A stretch of 59,079 nucleotides of DNA from assembly GCA_910577735.1 (NCBI GenBank), contig CAJTOO010000021.1, positions 1-59,079 of the forward strand. Reading direction: 5' to 3'. The notes under the pieces are model-generated. The model searched no databases and was not told the origin of the DNA. It saw nothing but the letters and a program-made list of their open reading frames with translations. This DNA comes from an uncultured Lachnospiraceae bacterium (GTDB taxonomy: Bacteria > Bacillota > Clostridia > Lachnospirales > Lachnospiraceae). The position numbers and the translations under genes were made by a program. Positions 42,514 to 50,760 of the stretch are shown here, piece by piece (the stretch's first letter is position 1; the number at the start of each line of letters is the position of its first letter).

Positions 42514-43600
42514 ATTGAGGCGTCTGACCATTTAATAAGGCCAGGCGTTCCATGGCCAGAGGATAATGATAAGCCGCGGATTTTTGATAAAAGGTCATCG
42601 CGGAGGGGATATTCCCAAGCATTTCGTTGACCAGTCCCATATTGTAGTAGGGAATATAGGTATTGGCGCCTTCCTCACGTACATGAGAACACTGTGAGGC
42701 TTTTACATATTCCATCATGGCCTTGAGGGGCTGCGGGTTTTCCAGATTCAGGTAAATGTTGCCCATACTGCAGTAGAAGTCCGCAGAGTTAGCGAAATGA
42801 TCGTAAATTGGCTCAAAGATCGCCATTGCCTCATCGGAACGGCCAGTGTGTGTCATGGTATTGATAAAGGTAGTGGCCATGAACTGTACCCAGAGTTCGT
42901 CTGTATTGAGGGGCAGTTCAAAAGCCTTTTTATAATAAATATAGGCGTTCTCATAGTCACTGATCAGATTGTAAGACTGTCCTACCTGGAAATAGAAGTA
43001 AGGGTCGTTAGGATGTTTCTCAATTTCTTTAAAAAGCAGCTGATTGTTTCGTTCTGCTTTCAGGCGCATGGCATCTTCATTTCCAACATAACCCACATGA
43101 TCCAGGGTGAGAGGGATATCATAACGTTCACAGTAGGTGCTGTTGGTGCTGATATCACATACCTGCTCATGTATGGTGTAATTATAGTGATAATAACGTT
43201 TGTGAAAAAGCCGCTCCACACGGTCCGGATTACAAGTCAGCATACCGTTTGATTCGCAGTAGTTGATGCGCAGTACCAGACCTATGGCACGGGGATGTTC
43301 CTTTATGGCTTGCTCGATACCGTCAAGGTCGATCTCGGTCAGGAACTCATCACAGTCGATGACCAGCACATAATTATGGGAGGCTTTCTGCAGAGAAAAG
43401 TTCCTGGCAGCGCTGAAGTCATTGATCCATTCAAAATCATAAATGTTGTCAGTGTATTTGGCAGCCAGCTCTTTCGTGCGGTCTGTGGATCCGGTATCTA
43501 CATAAATGATCTCGAAGCCATAGGGCACGAGAGGAGCCAGACATTTTTCAATATTTTCTTCTTCGTTTTTACCGATGATGCATACAGATAGCGGAATCAT
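42512..43600 (-). CDS. GT2-TPR glycosyltransferase, copy 2
   Basis: 362 residues. GT2 domain: MIPLSVCIIGKNEEENIEKC, YVDTGSTDRTKELAAKYTD, DFEWINDFSAARNFSLQ, VLVIDCDEFLTEIDLDG. TPR part: YFYFQVGQSYNLISDYENA and YNMGLVNEMLGNIPSAM. This copy and copy 4 share DCDE where the others have DTDE, forming a second subgroup. GAGG lies nine bases upstream of the start. Presumed target: flagellin; acceptor and donor unknown. Confidence 0.88.
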   Translation of the reverse strand: MIPLSVCIIGKNEEENIEKCLAPLVPYGFEIIYVDTGSTDRTKELAAKYTDNIYDFEWINDFSAARNFSLQKASHNYVLVIDCDEFLTEIDLDGIEQAIKEHPRAIGLVLRINYCESNGMLTCNPDRVERLFHKRYYHYNYTIHEQVCDISTNSTYCERYDIPLTLDHVGYVGNEDAMRLKAERNNQLLFKEIEKHPNDPYFYFQVGQSYNLISDYENAYIYYKKAFELPLNTDELWVQFMATTFINTMTHTGRSDEAMAIFEPIYDHFANSADFYCSMGNIYLNLENPQPLKAMMEYVKASQCSHVREEGANTYIPYYNMGLVNEMLGNIPSAMTFYQKSAAYHYPLAMERLALLNGQTPQ

Positions 43601-43809
43601 ATTTTACCTCATTTCTGCGCTGCTTTTGGTTCAGGCTTTGTTGAGAACGTGTACGACAAGTTTGTGACAGGCAGCGCGCAGGCACAAATCTTTTGATTAA
43701 AATTTTATTTTATAGCTTTTTCTTCTATATATTTCTGCCGGCAATGTGCGAAGGACGATCAGGGCTGCCTTTGCTGCCTGACTTAAGAGAGCGTTGCCGC
43801 AGTTTGTCA

Positions 43810-44868
43810 TCAGATGGATCGGTCAAGACGGGACAAGGCTTCCACGGCTGGTGCATACTCATTGCCGCAGTTTTGATAATGGGTCCTGGCAATGTCCTTC
43901 TTGCCAAACAATTCATAAATATAACCGATATAATAGGATGGTTCCCGCCGGTCTGTCATGTCCCGCACAGGGGCGGTCAAAGCCTTTACGAACTCCGGCA
44001 GGGCCTTCAGGGGCTGATTCTGATGAAGGTAATAAAGCCCGATCAGACACAGATAATCCATGTTGTTGCTGTAATACTCATAGTAGGTAAGCAGAACGTC
44101 TGCTTCTGTTAACAACCCCTTTTCCAAAAGCAGGTGCCCGTAATTGTATACTAGAATATGCGTGTAATCGGCCTGAGGATCAGGGTGATGTTCCATGGCT
44201 CTTTGAAAGTAGAGCAGGGAATTTTCCGAATCCCGCATCAGCATATAACTCTGGGCAATCTGGAAATAATAATATGGTTCGTCGGGGTTTTGGTCCAGTT
44301 CTTTCAAAAGAAGTTCCATATCCCGCATGGCCTTTTCCTTAAGCTTATTGCCTGGGCCCAGATATCCCACATGATCAGCCTCGATGGAAGTCGCATAGGA
44401 GGTATAAGGAAGCTTGGTCAAAGGGGTGAGCACTTCGTGGATTGGCTTATCATAATGATAGTAGTTCCGATTATAAATTCTGTCGATGATACAGATCTGA
44501 CAATGCTTCTCACCGTCGGTCTCGAAATAGTCCAGACGCTTGATGCTGCCCACAGATTTGGGGTGCTTTTCGATCAAAGCCTGCAGCGCATCCCAATCAA
44601 ACGGGGCCAGAAATTCATCCGTATCTATGGGAAAGATTATGTTGTGAGAGGCCTGTCTGGCGGCGTAATTCCTGGCGGCGCTGAAATCGTCTATCCATGT
44701 AAAATCATACACTTTGTCAGTGTATTTAAGGGCGGTTTCCCTGGAATTGTCGGTGGAACCAGTATCCACCACCACAATCTCAAAAGGATAGGCGCTGATG
44801 GCTTTCAGGCATTGCTCCAGATGGGAGGCTTCATTTTTGGTGATAATACAGACGGATATGGGAATCAT
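43810..44868 (-). CDS. GT2-TPR glycosyltransferase, copy 3
   Basis: 352 residues from the ATG at 44868 (GGAG five bases upstream; a GTG at 44889 is less likely). Nearly superimposable on copy 1: VSVCIITKNEASHLEQC, YDFTWIDDFSAARNYAA, NIIFPIDTDEFLAPFDWDAL, then TPRs (QPLKALPEFVKALTAPVRD, ARTHYQNCGNEYAPAVEAL). Copy 1 and copy 3 alternate with copies 2 and 4 of the other subgroup, suggesting duplication of a pair. The 209-base gap on its 3' side (43601-43809) holds no gene or clear signal. Confidence 0.88.
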   Translation of the reverse strand: MIPISVCIITKNEASHLEQCLKAISAYPFEIVVVDTGSTDNSRETALKYTDKVYDFTWIDDFSAARNYAARQASHNIIFPIDTDEFLAPFDWDALQALIEKHPKSVGSIKRLDYFETDGEKHCQICIIDRIYNRNYYHYDKPIHEVLTPLTKLPYTSYATSIEADHVGYLGPGNKLKEKAMRDMELLLKELDQNPDEPYYYFQIAQSYMLMRDSENSLLYFQRAMEHHPDPQADYTHILVYNYGHLLLEKGLLTEADVLLTYYEYYSNNMDYLCLIGLYYLHQNQPLKALPEFVKALTAPVRDMTDRREPSYYIGYIYELFGKKDIARTHYQNCGNEYAPAVEALSRLDRSI

Positions 44869-44977
44869 GGGCTCTCCTTTTAGGTTCACTATTTTGACCG
44901 GGTATTCCTGGTCATTTAAGAATCAGGATTTCGCAGCATATGTGAGATGTTCTGTTCACGCTGTTTTGCGGTTTTGT

Positions 44978-46042
44978 TCAGCTTTCCGGAGACAGGGCCG
45001 CAAGCCTTGCAGCAGCCGGTGCAAAGCCCGTGCAATGTCTGTAGCAGGCTGTGGCGGAATTTATGTCTCCCAGTGCTTCAAATATGATGCCGGACTGATA
45101 AACGGGAAGAAAACTGTTGGTGCCGCTTTGTCTGCCGGGCGGCATGCCCATGACTTTCTGATATTGCTCCAGCGCCTGTTCGTACATAGCGTTCTCACGA
45201 TAAATATTACCCATCAGATAGACGAAATCCGTCACAGTGCAAAATTCATCATAGATACCTTCAAAACCCAATGCCGTCTCGGCATTACCGCAATACAACA
45301 GGGCGTTGCCGTAGGAAACTACCATAGCCTGCACATAGGCAAGTTCCGGATCCAGATCAAAAGTCAGTCCCTTATCGTAATATTCACAGGCACGGGCATA
45401 GTCCCTTAAAATCTCACAGCTCTTGCCAAGCTGATAGTAGAGATAGGGATTGTCAGGTTCTAAGGCCAGCTGCTTTAATAAGAGGGTGTAATTGCGCTGA
45501 TACTTGGCATCCCGCTCTGCATCCGTCATGTCGTAACCGGTGTGCAGGATGGTGGTCTTGAGCAGGTAGTTGGGGAAATCATGTCCCCGTATGGGTGTGA
45601 GCTGTTCATGGATTATGCCTGTGTAGCGGTACAGGCGTCTGTCGAAGAACCGCTCCGTGTAATCCGTGTTGTTGAGTGTGAGGGTGCCATTCTCTGTCAC
45701 CAGATTTTCCCGGGAAACGGACCCCACACTGTCCGAAAGATGCTTGCGGAAATAAGTGAGCTCTTCCAAATCAAGATATTTGACGGTCTCATCGCAGTCC
45801 AACATGAAAATCCAGTTGTGGGAAGCTTCCCGCAGGGAAAAGTTCCTGGCGGCGCTGAAATCATCACACCATGCAAAGTCCAGAACTTTGTCTGCATACC
45901 TTTTGGCAATCTCCTTTGTCCGGTCAGTGGAACCAGTATCCACCACTACGATTTCAAAGTCATAGGGCTTTACGGATAAGAGACACTGCTCAATTCTGGA
46001 TTCTTCGTTTTTGGCAATGATACATACGGAAATAGGCTGCAT
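44978..46042 (-). CDS. GT2-TPR glycosyltransferase, copy 4
   Basis: 354 residues from the ATG at 46042 (AAAGGAG upstream); the extension to 46081 is not needed. GT2 domain: MQPISVCIIAKNEESRIEQC, VLDFAWCDDFSAARNFSLRE, IFMLDCDETVKYLDLEEL. TPR part: YLYYQLGKSCEILRDYARA, ASACYRHCTG-like C-terminus. First gene of the four-gene reverse array, behind promoter 46077-46105. The 88-base gap to copy 3 has no obvious promoter, so the array is probably one operon. Confidence 0.88.
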   Translation of the reverse strand: MQPISVCIIAKNEESRIEQCLLSVKPYDFEIVVVDTGSTDRTKEIAKRYADKVLDFAWCDDFSAARNFSLREASHNWIFMLDCDETVKYLDLEELTYFRKHLSDSVGSVSRENLVTENGTLTLNNTDYTERFFDRRLYRYTGIIHEQLTPIRGHDFPNYLLKTTILHTGYDMTDAERDAKYQRNYTLLLKQLALEPDNPYLYYQLGKSCEILRDYARACEYYDKGLTFDLDPELAYVQAMVVSYGNALLYCGNAETALGFEGIYDEFCTVTDFVYLMGNIYRENAMYEQALEQYQKVMGMPPGRQSGTNSFLPVYQSGIIFEALGDINSATACYRHCTGFAPAAARLAALSPES

Positions 46043-46076
46043 GACGGCTCCTTTGCGGATTGTAAATGATGTTATT

Positions 46077-46105
46077 ATCATAACATTTTTGGGGAGAGGC
46101 GTAAA
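46077..46105 (-). promoter_or_regulatory. Promoter of the GT2-TPR array
   Basis: On the reverse strand: TTTACG, 17 bases, TATGAT, about 35 bases before the copy 4 ATG. It is a sigma-A type site, not sigma-D. Confidence 0.6.
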
Positions 46106-46295
46106 CCGATAAAGGGAACTGAGTTGATTTTTGTTGATTTTCTTTTCAACATAATATTGCTGGGCTGTCTCGTAGAACCTTTTTCATATGAATTTACCAG
46201 GAAACGAAAGTGAAAATGTAGTATGCCGTTTACCGAAAAATATATGAATAGGGCTTGATAAACGAAATAAAGTTAATAAATTTTCTGTAAATATA

Positions 46296-46324
46296 TTGAC
46301 GTTGAGGAAATGGCATGGTAGAAT
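46296..46324 (+). promoter_or_regulatory. Promoter of the Uma2-family gene
   Basis: TTGACG, 17 bases, TAGAAT. It would give a leader of about 220 bases. The rest of the gap 46106-46295 is AT-rich with no gene. Confidence 0.65.
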
Positions 46325-46389
46325 CATCCTACAAAGCATAAATTCTGTAGCATATAGGGGTAATCACCCATCTGGTTTATCTTATTCTT

Positions 46390-46445
46390 TCAGGAAATCT
46401 ATGCTTTTATATCAGACAACAATTGAAAAGCAGAAGATTTCCTGA
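46390..46445 (+). repeat. Inverted repeat in the long leader of the Uma2-family gene
   Basis: TCAGGAAATC (46390-46399) and its exact complement (46436-46445) enclose a second pair, GCTTTT / AAAAGC. The upstream leader also has CTACA/TGTAG arms. It could be a regulatory RNA structure or a relic of a small mobile element; no known riboswitch class fits. Confidence 0.5.
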
Positions 46446-46552
46446 GAACAGAGGAACAGGTTACTGATTGTGAATCTGCACAGAACAATACAGAAAGCCG
46501 AGACATATATGTTTTCGTGAAATCTTCTGCAACACATGAAAGGAGATTTGCG

Positions 46553-47149
46553 ATGCAGGAAAATGTAGTGAGGAAAGAATGTATGAAAACGGAAAAGAGA
46601 GTGTATACCATTAAGGATATCGAAGCGCTGCCAGAGGGAGAAAGGGCAGAACTGATTGATGGCGAAATGTTCAGAATGGATTCGCCGGATTTGGTGCATC
46701 AGGAAATTCTGGGGGAACTGTACATTGTAGTTCGTCAGTATATCAGGAGCCGCGGTGGGAAATGTAAAGTGTATTTTTCACCATTTGCAGTGTATATCAA
46801 CAATGATGTATACAATTATGTGGAGCCTGATCTGCTGGTAATTTGCGATGTGGATAAGCTCGACCGGAAAGGATGCCATGGCGCGCCGGACTGGCTGGTG
46901 GAGATTGTTTCGCCTGGCAGTAAGAAAATGGATTATGTCCGTAAACTTTTTAAATACCGGACGTCAGGGGTGCAGGTATACTGGATTATTGATCCTATGA
47001 AAAAGATGGTTAAAGTATATGATTTTAACCGTGATACTGAGACGGATTATACTTTTACGGATGAGATTCCAGTGGGAATCTATGAGGATTTTGCAATTGA
47101 CTTTACAGCATTTGACCAAAGTTATTGGGAGTGGCCGATTAAGGGATAA
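46553..47149 (+). CDS. Uma2-family (DUF820) restriction-endonuclease-like protein
   Basis: 198 residues from the ATG at 46553 with AAAGGAGA upstream. The Uma2 fold is recognisable: GERAELIDGEMFRMDSP, VEPDLLVICD, APDWLVEIVSPGSKKMDY, KLFKYRTSGVQVYWIIDP. The acidic E and D in the EPD and VEI segments plus K in KLFKYR make up the PD-(D/E)xK-type site. Cellular role of these proteins is largely unknown; they are very common in cyanobacteria and scattered in Clostridia. It runs convergent with the glycosyltransferase gene at 47153, leaving a three-base gap. Confidence 0.85.
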   Translation: MQENVVRKECMKTEKRVYTIKDIEALPEGERAELIDGEMFRMDSPDLVHQEILGELYIVVRQYIRSRGGKCKVYFSPFAVYINNDVYNYVEPDLLVICDVDKLDRKGCHGAPDWLVEIVSPGSKKMDYVRKLFKYRTSGVQVYWIIDPMKKMVKVYDFNRDTETDYTFTDEIPVGIYEDFAIDFTAFDQSYWEWPIKG

Positions 47150-47152
47150 TTT

Positions 47153-48358
47153 CTATATCTGACACAGCATTTCACGCACTCTGTGCCTGTAGGTGTGGGC
47201 GGCCGCCAATTTATCATGCCCGTTTTCGGCAATTGCCTGACGTTCCTTATCATGGGTCAGGTAATAGTCAATCTTGGCAAGCAGATCGGCCTGGCTTTCA
47301 TAGTAATCGAAATCCTCACCCGGGATAAAGTGATCCAGAAAATCAGCCTGAAAATTGCTCAGGAGAAATCCGCCGCTGCCCATGATATCGAAGGCGCGCT
47401 GGGGGATACCGCTCTTGATGCTGCGCAGGGAGATGTTCAGATTTATCCTGCTCTGTTTAAAGACCAAAGGCATTTGCGTCACGTTGTCCACAGGACCGTG
47501 GTTTACCAGATTTGGCAGGGAGTAGCTTCTGTCATGAGTAAACAGGTCAAGGGTGTGATGACTGGTAATGACCTTGAGAAGCGAAGCACGTTCCAGGCCG
47601 GTGATCTTACGGTTGATCACATATTGGGCATAGAGATATTCTCTTGTTTCCACGCCGTCAGCATTTGGATCCATAGGGAGCGCCTGATATAAATCTTCCA
47701 TAATGGGAGACAATGAATCCTGAATAAAGTTATAGCCTTGAATGTTCATCTGAACGGACATGAGAGCATCCAGATAACCTTTGGTGTAGTCGTTTAAGCT
47801 GGTCATCCGTTCAAAAAAGTTGTGCTTCTCCGTATAGAGGGAACCAACGAAGGAGATATCATATTGCTGGGAAAGCGGCGAAGCGGCAGGAATGTCCATA
47901 TCTGCAGCGGTCTTTATGGGTGCAGCATCTGGCATCGGGGCTGTTGTCAGCCTGTCCAGCCTGTCAGGATTAGCTGCCATGGGAAGGTAGTGTACGGTAG
48001 GGATACCGGCACGTGAAAATTCCTGACATAATTCCTTGTCAAACACATAGATGGTATTGCAGGGATTGATGACTGTGTAAGAGTAGAGCATTACATAAGG
48101 GCTGTCATAAACCCAGGAAATATAACGGATATCGGCCTTTTTACAGACATTGGAGATCAGCGGGAAGTAATTGAAGGAGAAGACAACGTCAGGAGTCTCA
48201 TTCCGCAACACTCCCATAAGGGAAGACTCTACGGATTCGTCGTGCCGGCCCTCCTTGTTAGAGAAGGGAAAGCAGACCAGGGTATGGCCTTCTGCCTGAA
48301 AGGCTTCTTTCATATCTTCATTGCCAAAACTGTTCCATTCGATGTAAAGGATAGTCAT
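47153..48358 (-). CDS. CgeB-like glycosyltransferase, paralogue of the one at 32419
   Basis: 401 residues from the ATG at 48358 (GGAG about ten bases upstream); the frame runs on to 48616 through low-complexity Ser/Tyr codons that look untranslated. Matches the 32419 protein along its length: VVFSFNYFPLISNVCKK, ISWVYDSPYVMLYS, YDISFVGSLYTEKHNFFERM and the C-terminal GT-B motif RAFDIMGSGGFLLSNFQADF then YYLTHDKERQAIAENGHDKL. It lacks the His/Pro-rich insertion. Placed at the far end of the GT2 array, it likely belongs to the same filament glycosylation set. The 279-base region upstream (48359-48637) holds no gene. Confidence 0.83.
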   Translation of the reverse strand: MTILYIEWNSFGNEDMKEAFQAEGHTLVCFPFSNKEGRHDESVESSLMGVLRNETPDVVFSFNYFPLISNVCKKADIRYISWVYDSPYVMLYSYTVINPCNTIYVFDKELCQEFSRAGIPTVHYLPMAANPDRLDRLTTAPMPDAAPIKTAADMDIPAASPLSQQYDISFVGSLYTEKHNFFERMTSLNDYTKGYLDALMSVQMNIQGYNFIQDSLSPIMEDLYQALPMDPNADGVETREYLYAQYVINRKITGLERASLLKVITSHHTLDLFTHDRSYSLPNLVNHGPVDNVTQMPLVFKQSRINLNISLRSIKSGIPQRAFDIMGSGGFLLSNFQADFLDHFIPGEDFDYYESQADLLAKIDYYLTHDKERQAIAENGHDKLAAAHTYRHRVREMLCQI

Positions 48359-48637
48359 AGTGTTTCGTCTCCATTGGGGTCTGTGCCGCCAGGATATGGA
48401 TGCGGCAGAACTGTTTGCTGTATATGGATATGAGTATATCATATTTTGGCGTGAAGGGACAGAAGAGAGATGTGAAGATGTGTATGTATATGTATATGGA
48501 AGCAAACTGTAATGGGAACAGGTATTAGAATGTAGTAAAAAGAGGATTTGAACAACAAATTGATATGTAAAATGCGACAAATTACATATGGATGCAAATA
48601 AACCAGAAGAAAGCAAAGATAAAGGGCGGTTTCAAAA

Positions 48638-48997
48638 TTATTTTTCCTGCCGGAGAGAATTGCGCAGCGTCAGCAGATCATAGTAATCGAGCAAGGCATT
48701 GATATTGCGGCCATCCAACTGCAGTGTGGTGTTGATGATATCACTTATAGTATAGTTGGAAGACAGACGCTTGTTGAGTGTGCGGATACTTGCTTTACAT
48801 TGGGTTCTCTGCAAAAGGTAATCTGTGGATACGTCATAGAAATCAGCCAGTTTTACCAGCGTGTCGAGGTCGGGAGCGTGAACACCTTTTTCGTAATTTG
48901 AGATGGTGGCCACGGTCACATTCAGGTAGGCGGCTACCTCTTTTTGATAAAAGCCTCTTTCCTTGCGCAGGTTAGCCAGAAATTCACCAAATTCCAT
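48638..48997 (-). CDS. XRE-family regulator, copy 1
   Basis: 119 residues from the ATG at 48997 (GGAG six bases upstream), the same start as its paralogue at 49353. HTH_3 domain: FLANLRKERGFYQKEVAAYL, VTVATISNYEKGVHAPDLDT, then KLADFYDVSTDYLLQR. The C-terminal 50 residues form helices of unknown role (ALLDYYDLLTLRNSL). About 20 differences in 119 residues from copy 2, and only three in the first 65, so both bind very similar operators. Likely controls neighbouring genes and itself. Confidence 0.88.
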   Translation of the reverse strand: MEFGEFLANLRKERGFYQKEVAAYLNVTVATISNYEKGVHAPDLDTLVKLADFYDVSTDYLLQRTQCKASIRTLNKRLSSNYTISDIINTTLQLDGRNINALLDYYDLLTLRNSLRQEK

Positions 48998-49144
48998 AGT
49001 TTTCTCCAAAAGTAATTGTATATATCGTTTTAGTACGTTCGTTGTAAGTGTTTATTCTTACCTTTATACTGTACAATATTTAAGGAGTGGTGCGGGGCTT
49101 TTTTGATTGAAGAAAGGGGGGCAAAAGGGTACAATGAAAATGTA

Positions 49145-49270
49145 ATGACAGGTTGTAGGCCGGATTGTAGGCAGAAAGCCTATGTAAATGGCTATTGGGA
49201 AGAGGTCCCGCAGGAGAAGATCAGAAAGTATGGGTTTGCATTTGAGGGCAAGGAAGTGTTGATTGGATAG
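49145..49270 (+). CDS. Small unrecognised open reading frame between the XRE copies
   Basis: 41 codons from an ATG without a clear ribosome site. The same frame is open from 49034, and a TTG at 49103 could extend it. The residue pattern (KAYVNGYWEEVPQEKIRKYG and FAFEGKEVLIG) looks protein-like rather than random. It may be a remnant of a gene lost between the duplicated regulators. The other parts of this 340-base gap (49010-49352) hold no visible gene. Confidence 0.25.
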   Translation: MTGCRPDCRQKAYVNGYWEEVPQEKIRKYGFAFEGKEVLIG

Positions 49271-49352
49271 AAGGCAACTGTCTTTTCTGGCGGAAGAACC
49301 AGTCGGCAGGTTTATGCACATAAGGATGTCAGGCGAAGCCTGGCATCTGCTG

Positions 49353-49712
49353 CTATTTCATGGGCTGAATAGAGTTGCGCAGACGCAGCAATTCATAATA
49401 ATCCAAAAGGGCACAGATATTACGTCTGTCCAGTTCCAGAGTTGTATTGACGATATCGCTTACGGTATAGTCGGCCGACAGACGTTTGTTGAGCGAGCGA
49501 ATGCTTGATTTAAATCTGGTTCTCTGTAAGAGATAATCGGTAGATACATCATAGAAATCCGCCAGTTTGACAAGGGTGTCGAGGTCGGGAGCATGAACAT
49601 TCTTTTCATAGTTGGAGATGGTCGCAACAGTTACATTTAGATAGGCGGCCACTTCTTTTTGATAATATCCTCTTTCTTTGCGTAATTTAGCCAGAAATTC
49701 ACCAAATTCCAT
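49353..49712 (-). CDS. XRE-family regulator, copy 2
   Basis: 119 residues, starting with the same MEFGEFLA at 49712 and with a near-identical HTH domain (LRKERGYYQKEVAAYLNVTV). Differences from copy 1 cluster in the C-terminal part (about residues 66-119), suggesting similar DNA targets but different ligands or partners. The duplication probably predates the nonulosonic acid locus, whose genes start 350 bases beyond. Regulation of that locus is a reasonable guess. Confidence 0.88.
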   Translation of the reverse strand: MEFGEFLAKLRKERGYYQKEVAAYLNVTVATISNYEKNVHAPDLDTLVKLADFYDVSTDYLLQRTRFKSSIRSLNKRLSADYTVSDIVNTTLELDRRNICALLDYYELLRLRNSIQPMK

Positions 49713-49937
49713 AGTTTTCTCCGAAAGTAAAATAGTTTAAGTTTGTAGTTGACGTGGACAGAAAACATACTGTCTTACAGATAGACTATACATGAATTTA
49801 AATATGAAAGGGATTGAATTAAATGATATGGATATAAAATGGTAAAATATGGGAATGGATTTAACGAAAGGTTAATTACGAAAAATGTCTGATTAAGTAA
49901 ACGAAGAAAATTCAGGCAGATATATTTGAAGTATTTT

Positions 49938-49966
49938 TTGCAAAATTAATAGATAATTTGTATAAT
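49938..49966 (+). promoter_or_regulatory. Promoter upstream of the poly-G gene and glycan locus
   Basis: TTGCAA, 17 bases, TATAAT. It lies in an AT-rich gap (49713-50066) otherwise without a gene. GTCT/AGAC arms at about 49772-49786 could be an operator for the XRE pair. Confidence 0.65.
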
Positions 49967-50076
49967 TACAGTATATTGATTAAAGGGAGTAAAGATTTTA
50001 AAAATGTTGATGAACTTCCAGTTTGATGCTTAATGCCGAAAGTGAGTTGCTGTAGTTAATAAATTAGTGTGGAAGG

Positions 50077-50426
50077 ATGGAAACAAATGTCGCAATTGTG
50101 TTTGTATGGGGGGGGGGAAAACAGGGAAAAGGTTTTTGGAATCGGAGTCATGGAAGAACCTTAAGGAGAAATATTCGGGTATTGTTTTCTATGATAATAA
50201 TCACACTTTGCCAGAAAGTATTGAAGGTGTTGAGCGTGTTAAAACGCTTGATGATCAAAAGGATATTTTAATAACCAGCAGTTGCTTTTTGGAAATATAT
50301 TATGAGCGTGTTGTAAGTGGAAGAAGAGTAATAGGTATTTTTGATGCAGAAGACGACTGTATTTATGATTATAGATTGCTATGTAAAAAGAAAAGAAGCG
50401 GATATGATAATGAAGCTAAGTTTTGA
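50077..50426 (+). pseudogene. Rossmann-type protein interrupted by a 10-G tract
   Basis: The ATG at 50077 opens METNVAIVFVWGGG; right after the G-run the frame should continue with KTGKRFLESESWKNLKEKYS, but the observed ten G put that in the next frame. Eleven or eight G would join both parts into one protein of about 115 residues, a nucleotide-binding-like (GGGKTGK) domain with the phrase GIVFYDNNHTLPESIEGVERV. The domain resembles the N-terminal Rossmann part found before radical-SAM or transferase domains in glycan loci. A shorter frame starting at 50067 covers the downstream part and may be expressed alone. Phase-variable or a decayed gene: see findings. Confidence 0.6.
50108..50117 (+). 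repeat. Ten-base guanine tract
   Basis: Ten consecutive G residues follow TTTGTAT inside the start of the gene at 50077. Homopolymers of this length slip in replication. Their position in a coding start, not in a promoter spacer, would give ON/OFF translation. Confidence 0.9.
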
Positions 50427-50629
50427 TGTTAGTTATCCGTTTAGCGTGGAATGGGGAAATTGGGACATGTTGTCTGGATTATAGAACACCTTATAAAATA
50501 GGTAATATATTTGAAACTCCTTTAAAGGATATTTTAAACAGCAGAGAAGTGATTGCATTTCAGGATGAATTGATAAATGGATATAGAAGCAGGTTCTCTT
50601 TATGCAACAATTGCCATTGGCATAGGTGA
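50423..50629 (+). pseudogene. SPASM-type fragment of a radical SAM protein
   Basis: About 60 residues with CCLDYRTPYKIGNIFETPLK, a DILNSREV segment and a final CNNCHWHR, the typical C-terminal SPASM pattern of radical SAM enzymes. The N-terminal radical SAM domain with CxxxCxxC is missing. The fragment overlaps the end of the Rossmann-like gene by four bases. A plausible reading is that both are pieces of one fusion gene which lost its middle by deletion. Confidence 0.6.
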
Positions 50630-50760
50630 AAAGGAGAAGAATGTTATAGCGGATGATGTGATGAATCAGGACGAGGTACATCCGGATGTAAAGTTTTCTC
50701 TGTAAACTGCCGATAAAAACATAAGACATTGTTTTACTTTTGATAGGACAGGCCAGATAT

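Noticed and set aside
46100..46112. Fourth sigma-D promoter (TAAACCGATAAAG)
   Set aside because: CCGATAA is present but no TAAA sits 16 bases upstream; TAAA directly abuts it.
46553..47149. Transposase or mobile-element nuclease
   Set aside because: The protein is a Uma2-type fold, no terminal inverted repeats or target duplication were found around it.
32419..48358. Sporulation genes (because of CgeB resemblance)
   Set aside because: No other spore gene is present; both sit in flagellar and glycosyltransferase surroundings.
48359..48616. N-terminal extension of the CgeB-like protein
   Set aside because: Low-complexity Tyr/Ser/Thr codons with no family match; the ATG at 48358 matches the paralogue start.
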